From the NCBI GenBank assembly GCA_019925795.1, contig CM034300.1:58725023-58789022 (forward strand): a stretch of DNA of 64,000 nucleotides. Direction: 5' to 3'. Made by a program: the position numbers and the translations under genes. Shown here one piece after another: positions 49,597-58,880 of the stretch; the first letter of the stretch is position 1; each line of letters starts with the position of its first letter. Source of the stretch: Dendrobium chrysotoxum (Eukaryota; Streptophyta; Magnoliopsida; Asparagales; Orchidaceae). The notes beneath the pieces were generated by a model that was given only the letters and a program-made list of their open reading frames with translations, searched no databases and was not told the origin of the DNA.

Positions 49597-51208
49597 TGGT
49601 GTAAAATACGGTTTTGATGATTATGAACATTATTGGTTATACTAATCCAAAGTTGAGTCATATGTGCAGGAAATTGGTTTTTATTTTAACATTACAAGGA
49701 GCTCTTTAGTCGCAAAATCTAAATGAGGGATGAAATAAAGTTGAATAATTAAACATAAAGAAAGCACATCAAAGTTAAGATGGTCTAGAAATTAAAAGTG
49801 TCTCAACTTGTATTTTCCATATTTATTTTTATTTTATTGATTCATTTTATACTCTAAGCATGTTGTGGGTTAAACGCAAACACAAAGACATGAGAGCTGG
49901 TAAAAAATAAATAAAGATAATTAACACACTTGACTTTTTCTTAATTATACTATTCAATCTAAATTGCACTGTACGATAAAAATGAACTTTTTAAATTTTA
50001 TGAAAATCAAGTGGCATTAATATATAGAAATTAAAATTAAAAATTTACTTAACTAATTGTATAGATTTATATCATACTGGATGACTAACTATTTAAAATT
50101 AAAATTGCTAAAATTATGATATTTCAAAAAATAAGAAAATATAAAATTTGAACTATTTCTACTAGATAAATCTATTCATATAGCATAAAAATTAATTTCA
50201 TATATTATTTTTACCATTTTTTGAACATGAAATGAAGGGGTTAAATTAATACTCTATGATCTAAATCGAATATTATAAATAAATAGGAGCTTTTTAAATG
50301 AATTTCATTTGAATAAGAAGATTTAATGCTTTGAGTTCCCAATATGGTGAAGATCGTATTACATGATCAAAATTATACTGTCAGAAAAAAACATAGAACT
50401 TAGATCAACCACACTTAGACATGATGATCTAGTTCCTTGAGCCTGCATTATCAAATGGATTGTATTGTATGATACATCCATCATACTATAAGATCATCCC
50501 GTTAAAATAGACTAAATCAAAATTTTAGGGCTAATTTAAAATCCTAAACCCTAATATTCAACTTAAAAATAGAGAACATTTTTGTCTTAGGTCTCTAGTA
50601 TCTCTATCATGTTATTAGGGTCAGCGGGTCTGAGAGAGTCAAAGAAAGAGAGTGTTTTCCACTAATTTTTGCGCAGAGTTCTTGAGTGTGTCATACTATA
50701 GTTTGAGGGAGATGGTAAGAGTGATTGGAGAGAACGTGAGGGATCTCTTGGAAGGGTGTACAAGTGATCAATGTGTGAGAGTGGTGCATAAAGGTCATTC
50801 ATCATAGTTTATGTCCTTTTTCCTCGAGTTTTAAAGTGTGAGGGCTCTTGGTGGAAGAGCTCTTGAGATTTTTTGTGTGAGGCTCACTGTCTAGTAAGAG
50901 GCTATAAGTGCTGGCATCAATGCTGTGTTGGGTGCAAAAGGAGGGATACATCTTGGGAGAGAAGTGGTATAAAAGGGTACTCTTCATGTCCTTATGAAGG
51001 AGAGAGATTTCTCAACCTTATTAGGAGCAGAAGGAGTTGGTTAGTGAAAGTCCCGGGGAGTGAACTAGGTCAAGTTGATCGAATCACTATAAAACTTTAA
51101 TTTGCACTTTTTTTTTCTTTTACTTGTTCCATTTACTTTACTTGCTTATTTCTGGTTGGAATATTATTAATCATTAGAAAAAATTTTATTAATTGCTTTA
51201 TATAAAAA
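49597..51208 (+). repeat. LTR of a second SIRE-like copia element, main part
   Basis: The start resembles the other LTRs of the family: TAAAATACGGTTTTGATGAT then TATGAACATTATTGG. It carries the family's palindromes in weak form (50430-50500), the GTCCCGGGGAGTGAACTAGG phrase (compare CGGGGAGTGGACGTAG in the complete element), and GGTCAAGTTGATCGAATCAC followed by TATAAAA. It is interrupted by a LINE after 51208 and finishes at 54363-54477. Confidence 0.7.
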
Positions 51209-51449
51209 CATACTAAGCCCTTGATGAGAAAGGTGGAGGGTTATATTAGATAGCCAACAACCAGCATAAAATTTTTCTAATAATCATAACATGAATAATT
51301 TAATACATTGTATTAATATTAGAGTGTACTCTAGATGCAACATATTGTATGGCCTAAATATAATGACAAGTGTGGAAGGGACATTACACTTGTGCTTGAG
51401 TGTAGTGTTAAATAAGCAAGGGTTCCCACATCATGGATCGATGTGGGTA

Positions 51450-52070
51450 AAGAAGCTAGTCCATGTGACTAGAATTAGCATAGAAAATTGGAATATAGGT
51501 TCTCTTACGGGAACATTAATAGAACTAATGACTATTATGATTCATATGAACAAAAATATTCTATGCACTAAGGCAACTAAATATGTTGGAGATAAGGCTA
51601 AGGTGATTGATAGTTTAAGATTTAAACTATGATATTTAGGTAGGTGTCATACTAGAAATGGTGTAGGTGTGATTATAGATAAGAGTTTGAAGGATAATGT
51701 TATAGAAATTAATAGAATTAGAGATAGAATTATACCTTTTAAGATTATTGTTGATGTTAAGATTATTACTATTATAAGTGCTTACTTGTACTCCTTAAGT
51801 GGTTTGGATATGCGTTCAAAATTAAAATTTTTAGAGCAACTTAGAAGAATTAATACGAAGGATGTATCTTAAAGAAAGAGTTTTTATAGGAGGAGATTTA
51901 AATGAACATGTTGGTAGAGTGATAAAAGATTTTAAAAGCGTTCAGGGAGGCAATGGATTTGAAGTGGCCAATAAAGGTGGTAGGACCATATTAGAATTTA
52001 CTTTAGCTTATGATTTTATAATTACTAATTTTTTTGTTCAAGTAAAGAGAGGAGCATCTCATCACTTATA
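51450..52070 (+). pseudogene. LINE endonuclease domain
   Basis: Reads ISIENWNIGSLTGTLIELM, then MNKNILCTKATKYVGDKAK, GVGVIIDKSLKDNVIEINR, and, after a frame change, RVFIGGDLNEHVGRV, GGNGFEVANKGGRTILEFT and LAYDFIITNFF. The family has IGTWNVGSLT, CVQETKWVG and GGDFNGHVG. The catalytic Glu of QETK is Ala here (KATK), so the nuclease should be dead even without its stops; GDxN is kept. It would have nicked target DNA to prime reverse transcription. Confidence 0.85.
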
Positions 52071-52540
52071 AGAATGGATATAATAAAACTCAAATCAATT
52101 ATTTTATTTTAAGAAAATTTGATCATTTAGATTGAAACAATTATAAAGTTATTCCGAGTGAATATTTATGTACCCAACATTGATTATTAGTTTTAGTCTT
52201 TAAGATGAATGAGGAATATGAAAAATAAAGTTAAATATTATCCTAGGATTAGATGGAGGAATTTAAAGAACACTAATAATTTTTTTTTATAGTAAAATTC
52301 AAGATCTTAAAATTTTGACTATGCATGAGGAAGCTAATGTTTTGTGGAAAAAAATAGCTAGTGATATTAAGAGTGTTGCAAAGAATGTGCTTAGAGTGTC
52401 TATGGGAAAAGCTCTTAATAGTAAAAAAAATTAGTGGTGGAATCAAAATGTGCAAGAAAAGACAAAAAATAAGAATTTGTTATAAAAATTGATTTAGATG
52501 TGAAAGCTATGAAAATTGAGAAAGATATAAAGATGCATAT

Positions 52541-54276
52541 ATGAAGTCTAAGAAAATAATATACAATACAAATAATCTATCTTTTAAATTTTTATATAAT
52601 ATATTAACTACAAAGGAGGGAAAAAGATATATGTATAAGTTAGCCAAGCAAAGAGATAGGAGAACTAAGGATTTACTTCAAGTGAAGTGCATTAAGGATG
52701 AAGATCAAAAAGTACTTTTAGTAGAAGAAAATATTAAACAAAGATTGAGGAGATATTTTGATAAGCTTTACATTGAAAAATATGAGAATAAGATTGACTT
52801 TAGTGATCTTAGCATCCTAAATCAAATTAGAGTTTTTTATTTTTTTAATTATATTAGTAAACTGAAGTTAGAGGCTTTAAAGAAAATGAAGTGTGGAAAA
52901 GCTTTTAGAACTAATGATATTCCAATAGAGGTGTGGAAATGCTTAGGAGATGAATGTATTCATTGTCTTGGAAAACTTTTTAATATTATTAACACTAAAA
53001 GATGTCAGATTATTAGACAAGGAGTGTGTTAATTCCAATTTTTAAGAATATAGGTGACACACAAGAGTGTGTGAATTATTAAGGAATTATGTTAATGTGC
53101 ATTCAGTATAATTATCGGAGAGAGTTATTAAGCATAGGTTATATCTTAATACTAATGTTTCTAAAAAATCAATTTGGATTCATGCTAGGAAGGTCTACTA
53201 TAAAAGTTATACATTTATTGGGAGGTTTGATGGAGAAGTATAGAGAGACTAAGAAGGATCTACATATGATATTTATTTATTTAGAAAAAAAATATGATAA
53301 AGTTCCTAGAGAAATGCTTAGAGAGTTAATGAAAACAAAGGAGTTAATATTGCATATATTCAAGTCATTAAGGATATGTCAAGAACTATTACTTGTGTTC
53401 AAACACAAGGTGGTTTGACCAAGCATTTTATTATCTCAGTTGGATTACATCAAGGATCAGCTTTAAACCCATATATTTTCACCATAGTCATGGATGTTCT
53501 TACTAAATATTTACAAGAGGATGTACCCTGGTGCATGCTTTTTGCTAATGATATTCTGCTTGTTTAACAGGCTAGGGAGGGAGTTTAAGGAAAAATTGAA
53601 TTATGGAGGTTAACCTTTAGATTCTAAAGGTTTTTGTTTGAGTAGATCTAAAATTGAATACATGGAGTATAAATTTAGTACTAATAGTTCTAGTAGGGCA
53701 ATTGTGACCTTGGGCGATCAAGTCATTAATAAGAGTACACATTTTAGATATCACAAATCTATTGTCCAAAATGATGGTGAAATAGATGAAGATATTGTTA
53801 ATAGAATTCAAGTTGGATGGTTGAAGCGGAGGTATGCATCGGGTCTGTTGTGTGATAGAAAAGTACCACTCAAATTTAATGGAAATTCTATTAGATGGTG
53901 GTGAGACGTGCAATGCCTTATCGCATAGAATATTAACCATTAAAAGGAAGCATAAAATTAAGTTAAGTGTTGTAGAGATGAGTATGATTAGGAGGATCAG
54001 TGGCTTCACTCTTAGAGATAGAATGCGAAATGAGTATATATGTGAAAAGGTTGGAGTAGCTCTAGTGGCAAATAAGATAAGAGAGAGTCTCCTCATATGG
54101 TTTGGACACATAAAATTTTTGCTTTCTAATGACCCAGTTTGGAGAGTTGATGTATTAGATTTGGCTTATGTTAAGAGAGGTAGAAGTAAACCTAAAAAGG
54201 CTTTGTTAGAAAATGTTAGAAATGACCATTTTTTATTAGATTTAAATGAGAATTTGACTTTCACCATGACACAATA
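52541..54276 (+). pseudogene. LINE reverse transcriptase and C-terminal region
   Basis: Pieces in changing frames. YKLAKQRDRRTKDLLQVKCI (52630) and CGKAFRTNDIPIEVWKCLGD precede RT proper. NQFGFMLGRSTIKVIHLL (53170), FIYLEKKYDKVPREML, and ISVGLHQGSALNPYIFTIVM are standard RT blocks. The active site reads LFANDILLV (about 53540) where FADD is required, so a catalytic Asp is lost. The C-terminus has CEKVGVALVANKIRESLLIW, FGHIKFLLSND and VKRGRSKPKKALLENVRND, as in the truncated copy at 23840. Confidence 0.85.
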
Positions 54277-54362
54277 GAGAAGAAGGATTCTTGTAATCGA
54301 ACCCACATAATGAGATAAAAGTTTGATGTTGTTGTTATTATTATTATTGCTTTCTATAAAAA

Positions 54363-54477
54363 TAAAAAAAAGAATTATCATAAATAATTTTTTAAAATAA
54401 AGGGAACTAAATTCAACATTGGTGCTTAGTAAAAGGCCCCAATTCACCCCTTATTTTGTGTTCTTTGAACACATTGA
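54363..54477 (+). repeat. End of the second SIRE-like LTR, then a degenerate PBS
   Basis: CCCCAATTCACCCCTTATTT and the bases up to CACATTGAAT match the LTR end of the complete element. Immediately after comes TGGTTCAGAGC (54480-54490), a one-base-shorter version of TGGTATCAGAGC. Confidence 0.7.
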
Positions 54478-55790
54478 ATTGGTTCAGAGCAGGTACTTAG
54501 TAAATATATTTAAAGATCTTAAGTAGTTTTTATCATGACACAATCTAGGAGTTGAAATACTCCAAAAGGGTATTCTATTACTCATCTGCCACTTTTTAAC
54601 AATACCCATTTAACTTCTAAAAAATTTGCATTTCTTTTGTATTCAATTTATTGATTATCATATGTGAAATTTCATCTAAGTAGGATACACACCCCCACAT
54701 AGAATAGAAAATGGTATAAAATTTGAACTCCCTTTTACTAAATAGAATTTGAGGAATGAGACTTAGCACAATTAAATGCAAAATACTTGAATTTCTTTTT
54801 TTTTTTTTTATGGCCTTAAATCTGAAGATTACATGTATGTATTTACATGTTCGATTGAAAAGAAATATGTGATATGCTATGTATTACATATGAAAATAAA
54901 AATAAAGTCAAGCAATAATGTTTAAATATTTTACTTCATAAATATGAACTATTTTGCATGCAACCAAGTGAATCCATATCTGATATGTACACTTGATTTA
55001 CTAAATTATTACTTCCTTATATGTTTAAGGTAAAGAGATTAGTAATGTTGAAAAGGTAAATAAGATTCTTAAATGCTTGTCTAGTTCTTAGGATGCCAAG
55101 CTGATGGAAGTTTTAGAATCTAAAGATTTAAAGGCTTATTATATTGATAATTTGGTTGGATCACCAATTACATATGAACAAAATATTCGCCAAAGCATTG
55201 CAGATACATAAGATAAGCAAGAGGATAAGACAAAGTCATTGAAATTTTGATGATATAGATGTAGCAACTTTGAAGGAGGTAAAAATGGTGATGTTGCCTT
55301 AATAACCACACAATTAAATAATTTCCTGAGAAAGAAACAAATGAGGCACACTGATAAGTTGAGAAAAGATAAGAAGTTAAATAAAATTACTACTGACCTT
55401 ATTTTTCTGAGTGCAAAAAAGCTAAGTCATTTAAAGTTGGACTGCCCTAATCTACAAAGTCAAACGCCAAAAAATAAGGCTGAAGAAAAAGCTGATTATA
55501 AGAAAAGCAAAATAAAGACTCAGAGTGGCTTCTAGCTGAACTAAGACTCTGATCATTTGAGATGAAAGATAAAGAAGAAATCACCAATTTATGCTTAATG
55601 GCAAAAGATAGTTTAGGTGATATGGATAATGATCAATTATACAATTTACTTATGAAGAATTACTTTTATTTTCTGAGCTATTTCATGATATCTATAGGAA
55701 ATCAAAGAAAAAAAATTTCAGGATGTAGAAGGATCATATTACACTTTTTGGTGAGCATTTTGATTAGTTAACAAGTTTACATGATTTAAA
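54478..55790 (+). pseudogene. SIRE-like gag fragment, truncated
   Basis: From ATG at 54535 the translation runs parallel to the gag at 40774: TPKGYSITHLPLFNN, then DLAQLNAKYLNFF, ALNLKITCMYLHV, VEKVNKILKCLSSS*DAKLM, SKDLKAYYIDNLVGSPITYE, DVALITTQLNNFLRKKQ and SHLKLDCPNLQ. The part after about 55770, including all of pol, is absent and replaced by unrelated tandem repeats. Stops are numerous. Confidence 0.75.
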
Positions 55791-55904
55791 AATAAACACA
55801 TTGTATTAATAGATAAACATATGTTGACCCCTATATCTAAAACCACGCATAAAAGGACAAAAATGATGAACCAAGTAGTGTGTGGGTTGGTCCGACACCT
55901 TACT

Positions 55905-56515
55905 TGAAGGGTCAAATGATCTCCGATTGCAAAACGGATTACGTGGTTGCATCCGGAATGTCATCAACATCAAAGATCTACATTTTATCTAATTAATTTG
56001 GATAAATCGGGGTGGTGGCACGCAAATCAAAGCGATCCTAATGCGACAAGATAACGCGCATTTCAAGGAAAATTGGCCTCGTCGTCGCCCAAACGACGTC
56101 CGATTGCAGAACGGACTACGTAGTTACGTCCGGAACGCCGTCGATATCAAAAATCTACATTTTATTTAATTAATCTGGATCGTCTGAAGTGGTGGCACGA
56201 ACCCCAAGGCAATTCGATTGCAATAACACACTTTTTGAGAGAAAATTTAGCCCTCGGCGTCGACCAAATGACCTCCGATCGACAAACGGACTGTGTCATT
56301 GCATCCGAAACACTGTCAATACTCTAAATTGACTGTCAATTTGTCCAAATTAAAATTATGCCGTGACCGACGAAGGTTCTAATGCAATAGCGCACATTTC
56401 GAGGGAAATTGGCCTCGGTGTCGACCAAATGACGTCCGATCGCGAAGCGAACTTCGTCGTTGCGATTGGAACATCGTCAATACCCTAAATCCACTATCAA
56501 TTTGTCTAAGTTCGA
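55905..56515. repeat. Tandem repeat of about 175 bp, four diverged units
   Basis: Units share AAACGACGTCCGATTGCAGA-like and ACGTCCGGAACGCCGTC-like phrases, TAATTAATCTGGAT, GGTGGCACG and AATTGGCCTCG. The CTCCGAT/GTCCGAT anchor begins at 55921, 56098, 56273 and 56433, giving periods of 177, 175 and 160. GC-rich compared with its surroundings. The sense and host element are unknown. Confidence 0.85.
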
Positions 56516-57572
56516 TAATCGATGAAATTGACATATTAAACGATGCAAGAATGCACGCAAAATAAGGTAAAAATGTATGCGGCGAGAACATACGCAAATT
56601 GGGATGATTTTGGACTGATGGGAACATAGTTGTCATCCTAATTTAATGCTATTACTAATTTGGGCAAGTCATTATTAGATTTTCTTGTGAATCTAATCAG
56701 AAATGGATATTCAACTAGAAGTCATAAGTCGCATTAAATGGCATACCTCGTATAGTCGAAGTCTCTGGCTAAATCCCGTGAAATCTGCTGAATCTTGTCG
56801 TTATAGCTCGTCTTCTCCCATCAATCCGTCGCCTCGGACATCACTTCAGCCTCGAATAGTTATGAGTTATCGTCGTTAAAATAAAGATAGAAGCACCTCG
56901 TTCCTGCTTCTTCTTCTTCGCTTCTTTCCCATGCGAGAACTCCAAGCAGCTCTGCCTCTTTGCGGGAATCTCCTGTAACCTCTCCGCCTCCTCACCTTCA
57001 TCACAGGTCAAAACCGTCCACAACCTCTGTAGCCGGAGCTCCTATGCTGGCTTCACTACAAGCCACAGCCACACGAACACGTCTTGCCTGCCAAGCAACT
57101 GAAATTTGTGATCAAATCCTCCACCTCAACGTCTGACCTATCGATTTCCCATAAATTTGCTCGTGCCCAGTCACTGTACCTTGATGACCATAGCTCCGAT
57201 GAGGATAGGCCAGCAGCGGCGGCTTCGAATGCCGGAAGTGGAGCAGCTATGAGGATCATCGTAACACTCCAGAGTATGTCCAAGTCAGAGCCGGCTTAAT
57301 CCTTAGCTCTCTATCCTTGCCGCAACTCCACAGCAGCAAGCAAACGAAACTTGCCTCCTCTTCACGCGATCACTAGGAGAATTCCATGCATGTCCGTCCA
57401 CGCCAAGACCTCTGACCTTTCCGATCCCGCAGCCAACAAACTACACATCCGATCTGTGTTTTAAAATGCAGCCTGGTGGCGGAGCTCTCACTGATTGAAT
57501 TTCTTTTTTTTTCACATGAAATTTGCTGTTTGAAATTCCTGCATTGCCTGTACCATATTTACCCTCCTTTGT
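56516..57572. other. Unassigned, GC-richer interval
   Basis: No gene is identified. 57040-57300 is base-balanced and keeps frames of 60-75 codons open on both strands (for example 57084-57299, with a SSDEDRPAAAASNAGSG stretch). It could be exon-derived debris carried along with the downstream topoisomerase fragment, but I cannot match it to a protein. Confidence 0.3.
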
Positions 57573-58222
57573 TCACATAAGTCCCAGCCCTCCATTACCA
57601 AATGCAAGGAAGGAGAGAACTGGACTAAGGTTACGTCCAAGCCGGGCCTGCTGAAGTTCAGTATGAACCATCTTGAAGAGGATGTTGTTGCACTAATGAA
57701 AAGAAGGTTGTTGATCTAGCTGGAACATGGGGGCCGAGTCCCTTCCAAGGATTGCTGAGAAAGTCAATGATAGGGAAGGATGCACGTTGTGTATGTCACC
57801 AACCAAATTGCTAGTCGTGTGATGAGCATTATGGACAAGAAGAACAAGAATACAAACCTGAAGCCATGTAATGTGAAGAATCATCCTTGAGTCAAACTTC
57901 CATCTTTTATAAGAATTTCTCAAGAAGGCGGCTAAATCAGGAATTGTGGAAAGTCTTCTCTTATGGGTTGATTTCAAGCATATTAAGGAATTGAAGAAGA
58001 TAGATGAAACAAAAAGGTAGAAAATCTCTGGCATTGTGAAGCTTAATGACGCTAATGACGCTAAAGGAAAGAATTCAGAGAAGTGCACATTAATCTTGAC
58101 TGAAGGAGATTTAGCCAGGGCTCTTGCTATGGCCGGTAACTCAGTTGTTTGATGAAACAACTATGCTGTATTTCCTCTTAGTGGTATATTGCTGAATATT
58201 CGAGAGTCAAGTCATAGGCCAA
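57573..58222 (+). pseudogene. TOP2: DNA topoisomerase II fragment (retrocopy or captured exons)
   Basis: Largely one plus-strand frame reads SITKCKEGENWTKVTSKPGL, KFSMNHLEEDVVALMKRR, RIAEKVNDRE (other frame), VVYVTNQIASRVMSIMDKKN, LKKIDETKR*KISGIVKLND, KCTLILTEGDLARALAMAGN, and NNYAVFPLSGILLNIRESSH. These follow plant topoisomerase II from the ATPase transducer into the TOPRIM domain. TEGDLA stands for TEGDSA, keeping the metal-binding Glu. Two internal deletions and about seven stops inactivate it. No intron-like sequence appears although plant TOP2 genes have many introns, which suggests an RNA-derived copy. Both ends are abrupt; A/G-rich DNA follows at once. Confidence 0.85.
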
Positions 58223-58445
58223 GAAAAATAAAATGAAAAGAGATAAAAAAATATAAAGAGAGAAAAGTCAAAAAAAAAAAAGAGAAAGATAAAAAAAGGG
58301 GAGATATTGCCAAAAAAAAAGAGAAAAAAAAAATATATTAAAAAAAAAAGAGAGAAAGAAAGGGCAAAAGAAAATAGCAAAAAAAAAGATAGCTCTTCCA
58401 AAAAAGAGAAGAAAAATAGCAAAGAAAAGAAAAAGAAGAATTTTG
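58223..58445 (+). other. A/G-rich tract
   Basis: Over 220 bp almost entirely of A and G on the plus strand (AAAAAAAGAGAGAAAG words). Lysine-rich frames on the plus strand and phenylalanine-rich frames on the minus strand are by-products. It separates the TOP2 fragment from the hairpin array. Confidence 0.85.
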
Positions 58446-58479
58446 CAAATTTTGAGAACTCGTTTCGTCGTTTGCGGCG

Positions 58480-58880
58480 GACCGGAAAACCGCCCATACA
58501 CGCTTTCATAAGCGTGGTGGGATGGGACCCCGGTGCGGCGCCTACAACGAGGCGAGTAATCACCTAAAAATCTCGTTCTCGGCGTTCGTGTCGAGCCGGC
58601 AAACCGCCTATACACGCTTTCTTAAGCGTGGTGGGAAGGGAACCCGGTGCGACACCTACGACGAGGCGGGTAGGCCCTATGCACGCTTTCTTAAGCGTGG
58701 TGGGGACGATCTTAAGTACCCGCTCGCGGGGAAACAACTGCTTTTCTCTTGTAACAGGCATGTTTGAAGACCCATACACGCTTTCTTAAGCGTGGTGGGG
58801 AATTGAAGACTTTACACGGCCGCGGTGTCCTCGAAAGAGGACACCTACCATACACGCTTTCTTAAGCGTGGTGGGAAAGG
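58480..58880 (+). repeat. Array of five identical short hairpins plus a sixth
   Basis: CACGCTTTCTTAAGCGTG (7-bp stem CACGCTT/AAGCGTG, loop TCTT, or TCAT in the first) occurs at 58499, 58613, 58682, 58777 and 58853, usually preceded by CATA/TATA and always followed by GTGG(G). Flanking GC-rich units (CGGACCGGAAAACCGCC, CCGGTGCGGCGCCTAC) also recur in the first two. A different hairpin, GGTGTCCTC/GAGGACACC with a GAAA loop, lies at 58824-58845. The stems are unchanged while the spacers vary in length (69-114 bp). Confidence 0.9.

Larger units (their letters stand above)
51209..54345 (+). mobile_element. Near full-length L1-type LINE with 17-bp target duplication
   Basis: A 3.1-kb non-LTR element. 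ATTGCTTTATATAAAAA at 51192-51208 and ATTGCTTTCTATAAAAA at 54346-54362 flank it, one mismatch in 17. The 5' end has GGTGGAGGGTT and GATAGCCAACAACCAGCATA, the kind of leader seen in this group of plant LINEs. An endonuclease and reverse transcriptase follow, and the 3' end is GAGATAAAAGTTTGATG with a (TTG/TTA)n tail. It sits in the LTR of a SIRE-like copia. Confidence 0.85.

Noticed and set aside
57084..57299. 71-codon plus-strand frame upstream of the TOP2 fragment as a gene
   Set aside because: Short, overlapped by an equally long minus-strand frame, and unlike any protein I recognise.
58207..58615. Lys-rich and Phe-rich frames of 86-118 codons
   Set aside because: By-products of the A/G-rich tract, with no domain.
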